DNA from: Gemmatimonadota bacterium | Lineage (GTDB): Bacteria; Gemmatimonadota; Gemmatimonadetes; Gemmatimonadales; GWC2-71-9 | Assembly: GCA_003221825.1 (NCBI GenBank) | Contig: QHUE01000334.1 | Span: 1-11,181 of the forward strand | Direction: 5' to 3' | DNA: 11,181 bases | In this document: positions 7,185 to 11,181 of the stretch, piece by piece | Layout: each line of letters begins with the position of its first letter | How positions within the stretch are numbered: the stretch's first letter is position 1 | The notes under the pieces: model-generated | Seen by the model: only the letters and a program-made list of their open reading frames with translations | The model's database searches: none | Told to the model about the DNA's origin: nothing | Made by a program: the position numbers and the translations under genes

Positions 7185-8573
7185 GTGTCCGACGAGATCC
7201 CGCCTGACCTAGCTGCCGCGCTCGCCGACCGCTACGCGCTGCGCCGCGTGCTGGGCCGCGGTGGGATGGCGACGGTGTATCTCGCCGACGACAACAAGCA
7301 CCACCGCGCCGTCGCGCTCAAAGTGCTCCTCCCCGGCCTGGCGGCATTCCTCGGCGTCGAGCGTTTTCTGAAGGAGATTCAGATCGCCGCCCGCCTGCAG
7401 CATCCACATATCCTCACGCTGCACGATTCAGGCGAGGCGGGCGGTTTCCTCTACTACGTCATGCCGTACATCGAAGGGGCTTCGCTCAGGCAGCAGCTCG
7501 AAGGTCCGCCCCGTCGCGCGCTCTCCCAGCCGCAGGCGCTGGCGATCGCCGAGCCGGTCGCGGATGCGCTGTCGTACGCCCACCGCATGGGCGTCCTGCA
7601 CCGCGACATCAAGCCGGAGAACATCCTCTTCTCGCAGGGACATCCCATCGTCGCCGATTTCGGCATCGCGAAGGCTGTGAGCACCGCGGGCGGCGCCAAT
7701 CTCACGCGCACCGGATTCCCCGTCGGCACGCCGGGGTACATGAGCCCTGAGCAGGCGGCCGGTCTGACCGAGCTCGATGAACGCACCGATGTCTACAGCC
7801 TGGCGGTCGTGATCTACGAGATGCTTGTGGGCGACGTCCCGGGACGGTGGCCGACCGAGGACGCAGTTCGGGCCGGTCGATTCCTCGAGGCTTCGGCGAG
7901 CCACCGCACGCGGCTGACGAGCATCGGGCCGAGGGTCGAAGGCGCGCTGGTGCGCGGGCTCGCGATCCGCCACGACCAGCGCACCGCAACGACCTCGGCG
8001 CTGATCGAGGAGCTGACGCGCGGGGAAGCGGGTCCCCGGCGGCGCTATGACAAGGACGAAGTGCAGGCAATCGTCAAACGCGCCACGGAAATGGAGGCGT
8101 CCAACAAGACCGCGTCCGGCGCGATGACCCTCGGCGGTGTCGAGGCGTTAGCGGGCGAGGTGGGCGTCGCTCCGGAGGTCGTGCGTGCCGCGGCGGACGC
8201 GTTCCAGGCACCCTACGTCACGCCCGAATCCCTGGCGCCCAATCGCACCAACAAGTGGGTTTCCGGCCCCACGGAGATCTTCTTCGAGCGCGTCGTCGAC
8301 GGTGAGCTGCCGGAGTCCGAGTATGCGACCGTCGTGGAGGAGATCCGGCGCGTGCTTCGGAACGCCGGGCAGGTGAGCCAGTTCGGTCGGTCGTTTTTCG
8401 GTGCCGCGGTCCTGACCGTCATTCCGGTATGGTTGGGGATCACCTATCTGACCGCGCGCACCGTCTATCGCCGCACCAGTACGAAGCGCTTGCGCGAGCT
8501 CGATGAGTTGGTGAATCGCCTCGAAGCGCTCGTGCGGGAACTGGTCGAAGTCCCGCACAGGCTGAAGCCGTAG
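7185..8573 (+). CDS. Membrane-anchored serine/threonine protein kinase with gemmatimonad-type tail
   Basis: This is a Hanks-type (PknB-like) kinase with an intact catalytic domain at about 17-280: glycine loop GRGGMATV (24-31), Lys46 in VALKVL, alpha-C Glu64, HRDIKPEN (139-146), DFG (158-160), GTPGYMSPEQ (181-190) and DVYSLAVVIYEML (202-213). After the kinase domain comes an unnamed module at 288-340 (YDKDEVQAIVKRATEMEA, LGGVEALAGEVGVAPEVVRAAA), a conserved stretch at 358-403 (WVSGPTEIFFERVVDGELP, RNAGQVSQFGRSF) and one membrane segment (about 405-425) ending in a charged helix. Relatives I remember have a longer soluble segment between GRS and the membrane helix; here GRSF runs straight into FGAAVLTVIPVW, in frame, so an internal deletion is suspected. 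The start is a GTG 9 bp after the symporter stop. The kinase is probably active; its substrates are unknown. Confidence 0.92.
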   Translation: MSDEIPPDLAAALADRYALRRVLGRGGMATVYLADDNKHHRAVALKVLLPGLAAFLGVERFLKEIQIAARLQHPHILTLHDSGEAGGFLYYVMPYIEGASLRQQLEGPPRRALSQPQALAIAEPVADALSYAHRMGVLHRDIKPENILFSQGHPIVADFGIAKAVSTAGGANLTRTGFPVGTPGYMSPEQAAGLTELDERTDVYSLAVVIYEMLVGDVPGRWPTEDAVRAGRFLEASASHRTRLTSIGPRVEGALVRGLAIRHDQRTATTSALIEELTRGEAGPRRRYDKDEVQAIVKRATEMEASNKTASGAMTLGGVEALAGEVGVAPEVVRAAADAFQAPYVTPESLAPNRTNKWVSGPTEIFFERVVDGELPESEYATVVEEIRRVLRNAGQVSQFGRSFFGAAVLTVIPVWLGITYLTARTVYRRTSTKRLRELDELVNRLEALVRELVEVPHRLKP

Positions 8574-8724
8574 CCTGGTGTTGCGTCCGCACCACACTTC
8601 CGTGTAGCGCCGGAACCTCGCCCACCGCGGTCGCACGATCGTTGAGTCGGTTCCACAACCATGAGTTGCGCTCGATCCGGTCGCCGTGGCCGAGGCCCGG
8701 TTGTTGCGGACATGCACGATCGCA

Positions 8725-9687
8725 ATGGTCACCGCCCCCAGCGTTCCGACGATCGTCCTGATCACGGTTGTCCGAGACCACTCTCTCGGCCGCGTGCTCG
8801 ACACGAATGGGTACGCCGTCGTCCAGCCGGCGAGCGGCTCGCTCGCGCTCGAGTGGGCGCGGGAAATCCGGCCCGACCTCATCATCCTCGATGCCCAGCT
8901 GCCCGATATGTCGGGGATCGACGCCTGTTCTCTGTTCCAAAACGATCCGCACATCGGACGCAGTGTTCCCGTCCTCATCGTGGCGGAGGACAAGCCGACG
9001 CCGGAACAACGCGTGACCGCGCTCCGCGCCGGGGCGTGGGACTTTCTGCGCTATCCGGGTGACCTCGCCGAGATCTCGCTCAAGCTCCAGACCTATGTGC
9101 AAGCGAAGCGCAACATCGACGCCGCGTTGGCGGAGGGGCCGGTGGATCCGGCGACGGGACTGCACAGCCGTTCCGGGCTGGCGCGCCGGGCGCGCGAACT
9201 CGGGGCGCTGCTGTCCCGGAGCCGCGGGGCGCTCGCCTGCGTCGTATTCGCGGTGGAAGCCGACCCGGCCGAACCCCAAACCGGCGCCCTCGTCGCGCAG
9301 ACAACGCGCCTGTCGGACGTCGTCGGCGCGTGGGGTCCGACGGAATTCGCGGTGCTGGCGCCCGGAACCGATGACGTCGGCGCGCTGAAGCTCGCCGGGC
9401 GCATCGGCGGGGCGTTGCGCGAATCGATCGGGCGGGGACCCCGGGTCTCCTGGCCGACGTTGCGGATCGGATACGATGCCGTGACGAACCTCAAGTACTC
9501 TCCTATCGATCCGGTTGCCTTGATCGCCCGCGCCGCGGCGGCGGTGCGCTCGGGCAAGCCGGAGCCTGAGTATCCGTGGGTAAGCCGGTTCGCTGACGCC
9601 AGCACAGAGCCGGCGCAGAAGGATGGCGCGACGGCGCGCGTCACCACCGCGCGGTTGGCGCTCGAGGAAAGGACGAGACGTTCATGA
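8725..9687 (+). CDS. Response-regulator-like protein: degenerate receiver plus degenerate GGDEF with RxxD site
   Basis: The protein has 320 residues from ATG 8725; a GTG at 8686 would add 13 residues but the receiver normally begins near the N-terminus. The receiver spans about 8-125 and keeps the phospho-acceptor Asp56 (DLIILDAQLPDMSG). It lacks the usual acidic pair after beta-1 (VLITVVRDH) and the conserved Lys before Pro (FLRYP instead of a YLxKP pattern). From DPATGLHSR (141-149) a GGDEF-like domain follows. Its catalytic motif reads GPTEF (204-208), and the DxDxFKxxND metal/substrate segment is not recognisable, so cyclase activity is unlikely. An RLSD at 195-198 sits exactly five residues upstream of GPTEF, the spacing of the c-di-GMP inhibitory site. 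It could be a c-di-GMP-binding effector. No DNA-binding domain follows. The stop overlaps the next ATG as ATGA. Confidence 0.85.
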   Translation: MVTAPSVPTIVLITVVRDHSLGRVLDTNGYAVVQPASGSLALEWAREIRPDLIILDAQLPDMSGIDACSLFQNDPHIGRSVPVLIVAEDKPTPEQRVTALRAGAWDFLRYPGDLAEISLKLQTYVQAKRNIDAALAEGPVDPATGLHSRSGLARRARELGALLSRSRGALACVVFAVEADPAEPQTGALVAQTTRLSDVVGAWGPTEFAVLAPGTDDVGALKLAGRIGGALRESIGRGPRVSWPTLRIGYDAVTNLKYSPIDPVALIARAAAAVRSGKPEPEYPWVSRFADASTEPAQKDGATARVTTARLALEERTRRS

Positions 9688-9983
9688 AGGCTTCGGTGCC
9701 GGCCGGCGCGCTCGACTCGGCGGTGAGCATCACCGCGGTGACGCCGTCCGACACGGTGAACCACATCCATTTCGAACCTCAGGGCCTGACCTTCCTGCAG
9801 CCCGCGTCCCTCACGATGAGTTACGCGAACTGCAACACGATGCTGTCGAGCGATCCGAGACGGATCGCCTACACGACCGAGGCGCTGCAGATCCTCGAGT
9901 ACGTGCCGTCGGTGGACGACGTCACGACTCAGGCCGTCACGGGTCAGCTCCAACACTTCTCGGATTATGCCATCGCCTGGTGA
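9684..9983 (+). CDS. ZU5-like domain protein, N-terminally truncated
   Basis: This is a 99-residue reading frame with the beta-rich ZU5-like pattern seen in secreted gemmatimonad proteins of unknown function: VPAGALDSAVSITAV, HFEPQGLTF, PASLTMSYANC, RIAYTTEALQILEYVPS, and the closing GQLQHFSDYAIAW. Relatives I recall are nearly twice as long and begin with a signal peptide or lipoprotein segment and a GGG-rich lead-in to the domain. Here the frame starts within the first strand (MKASVPAGAL). The sequence upstream in this frame is open but shows no signal peptide, being an out-of-frame reading of the preceding gene. Its ATG overlaps the TGA of the preceding gene, so translation could be coupled, but the product would stay in the cytoplasm. 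Either the 5' half has been lost or this is a shortened variant. Confidence 0.65.
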   Translation: MKASVPAGALDSAVSITAVTPSDTVNHIHFEPQGLTFLQPASLTMSYANCNTMLSSDPRRIAYTTEALQILEYVPSVDDVTTQAVTGQLQHFSDYAIAW

Positions 9984-11181
9984 CGCCGGCGTCGTCACCG
10001 GCGGCGTGACCCATCGCGCCGCGGACTTGTTGCACGAGGCGCGCGGCCGGGAGCGCGCGGGCTGTGTCCCCGAGGCGATCGAGCGCTACCAAGCCGCGAT
10101 TGACACCGCCGAGGCGAGCGGGGAGCGGACGGTCCTGGTCGAGGCCCTCCGGCGTCTCGCCGTGGTGTGGCATCATCGCAACGAGGCGTCCCTGTCCCGC
10201 GGTCTGTGCCACCGCAGCTACGGTGTGGCGCGAGCCATCGGCAACTATGTGCTCGCGGCGGAGGCGTTGAACACACTGGGCGGGTTCGATCTCGCGGCCG
10301 GCGCCCTCGGCGAGGCGCGCAAGGCGTTCCTTGAGGCGCTCGAGCTTGGCGGGGAGAACCGCGAGCTGCGCGCGCGCGTGGAGCAGAACCTCGGGATTCT
10401 GGCGAATATCCAGGGCGAGCTCGACGAGGCGCACACACGGTACGGGCGGTCCCTCGAAGCGTTCCGCAGTGCCGGTGACGAGCATGGGTGCGCTATTGCC
10501 TACCACAACCTGGGCATGGTCAGTGCCGACCGCGAGCAGTTCGACGAGGCGGACCGCTACTTCCGGGAGAGTCGCGTGATCGCCGAGCGCACCGGTGACC
10601 TGCATCTGCAGGGCCTCTGTCTCGTCCATCACGCCGAAGTGGACGTGGCGCGCCAGCGGTTCGAGAACGCGCGCCAGAACGCCGAGGCGGCGCTCGCCCT
10701 GTACGATCAGCTGGGAGCACGCGGCGCGAAGGCCGAAGCGTATCGCGTGTTGGGCATGATGTATCGAGAGGTGAGCCGCCCCGCGCTCGCCGAGTCGCGG
10801 CTCCGCTCGGCAATGGCGTTGGCGGCCAGCACGGGGTCGGTGCTGAACGAAGCCGAAGCCGCCCGTGAGCTGGCAGTGCTGTTTCAGGTGACGGAGCGCA
10901 ACCAGGACGCGCTGCGCCTGCTCAACACCGCGTACGGAATGTTCCGCCGCCTGGATGCCCGCGTCGACCTGATCCACGTGGGCGGGAAGGTGGCGGAGCT
11001 CGAAGGCACGTACCTGGCGGTGGTCCGGGAGTGGGGCCGGTCTATCGAAGCCGCCGACCCGCACACGTTCGGCCATTGCGAGCGGGTCGCGCAAAATGCC
11101 GTTGCCATGGCGCGTTTGCTCGGGCTCGACGACCAAGCGGAGACCACTATCCTGCTAGGCGCCTACCTACACGACGTGGGC
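9967..11181 (+). CDS. TPR-repeat protein with C-terminal HD-GYP domain (cut by window end)
   Basis: This open frame runs to the last base without a stop, 405 residues so far. From about residue 18 to 340 it is helical with tetratricopeptide spacing (PEAIERYQAAIDTAE, NTLGGFDLAAGALGEARKAF, YHNLGMVSADREQFDEADRYF, YRVLGMMYREVSRPALAESRL). It then enters an HD-GYP phosphohydrolase domain: ADPHTFGHCERVAQNAVAMARLLGL followed by GAYLHDVG, where LHDVG contains the metal-binding HD pair. The GYP signature lies beyond the window. HD-GYP enzymes hydrolyse cyclic di-GMP; the TPR part presumably binds a partner. The ATG at 9967 overlaps the ZU5-like gene by 17 bp; the in-frame GTG at 10006 (MTHRAADLLHEARGRERAG) is an equally good start and avoids the overlap. 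It lies next to the degenerate GGDEF protein, which fits shared c-di-GMP signalling. Confidence 0.85.
   Translation, partial: MPSPGDAGVVTGGVTHRAADLLHEARGRERAGCVPEAIERYQAAIDTAEASGERTVLVEALRRLAVVWHHRNEASLSRGLCHRSYGVARAIGNYVLAAEALNTLGGFDLAAGALGEARKAFLEALELGGENRELRARVEQNLGILANIQGELDEAHTRYGRSLEAFRSAGDEHGCAIAYHNLGMVSADREQFDEADRYFRESRVIAERTGDLHLQGLCLVHHAEVDVARQRFENARQNAEAALALYDQLGARGAKAEAYRVLGMMYREVSRPALAESRLRSAMALAASTGSVLNEAEAARELAVLFQVTERNQDALRLLNTAYGMFRRLDARVDLIHVGGKVAELEGTYLAVVREWGRSIEAADPHTFGHCERVAQNAVAMARLLGLDDQAETTILLGAYLHDVG

Noticed and set aside
8574..8724. Gap of 151 bases between kinase and receiver genes examined for promoter, RNA or terminator
   Set aside because: No TANNNT box near either candidate start, no stem followed by a T-run and no RNA gene pattern. 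A TAGCCT at 8571-8576 overlaps the kinase stop and is followed only by a 9-codon frame.
8148..9279. Overlapping - strand frames across the kinase end, the 8574-8724 gap and the receiver gene
   Set aside because: The gap reads as unremarkable in all frames, and the antisense products lack motifs. The + strand genes on both sides are well supported.
9984..10008. 6-bp inverted repeat CGCCGG/CCGGCG just before GTG 10006
   Set aside because: The loop contains no TANNNT box. It shows that short GC-rich repeats occur here by chance and was used as a caution for the promoter finding.
9937..11136. 399-codon open frame on the - strand at the right end
   Set aside because: The + strand here reads as clear TPR repeats and an HD-GYP start with no stop to the window end. 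The antisense frame has no family features.

Overview
The window is a high-GC stretch with every recognisable gene on the + strand. It looks like a member of Gemmatimonadota. The pointers are the DUF5916 outer-membrane protein, the kinase with its phylum-typical N-terminal wording (LHDSGEAGGFLYYVMPY) and tail, the receiver/GGDEF-like protein and the TPR-HD-GYP protein. This assignment rests on recalled family resemblance, not on a search.

Layout. (1) 86-2562: a secreted CBM9-like/DUF5916 beta-barrel protein, broken into two frames near 1300. (2) 2607-4932: a secreted and membrane-anchored DUF3857/transglutaminase/DUF2569 protein, broken into two frames near 3630. (3) 4971-5885: an intact pirin. 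(4) 5925-7175: an intact GltP-type dicarboxylate/amino-acid symporter. (5) 7185-8573: a membrane-anchored Ser/Thr kinase 9 bp downstream of the symporter; its tail looks internally shortened. (6) 8725-9687: a degenerate receiver plus degenerate GGDEF protein that keeps an RxxD inhibitory-site motif. (7) 9684-9983: a small ZU5-like protein that seems to lack its N-terminal secretion half. (8) 9967 to the window end: a TPR protein whose C-terminus enters an HD-GYP c-di-GMP phosphodiesterase domain and is cut by the window edge. No rRNA, tRNA, CRISPR array, insertion sequence or convincing terminator was seen. No gene-free stretch reaches 300 bases.

Functionally the left half is envelope (outer-membrane barrel, periplasmic transglutaminase-like protein). 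The right half is signalling: uptake transporter, kinase, a probable c-di-GMP-binding receptor and a probable c-di-GMP hydrolase in one direction with short gaps.

Two things stand out. First, the three clearest transcription-unit starts (86, 2607, 5925) share an architecture: a TANNNT box 7-12 nt before the start codon, enclosed by a perfect 6-7 bp inverted repeat that touches or overlaps the start. This suggests leaderless or nearly leaderless promoters. Second, four of the genes look as if a block of coding sequence is missing (near 1300, 3630, 8395 and 9684) while both flanks remain well conserved. That is either local misassembly or real deletion decay, and it should be settled before any functional reading of those genes.
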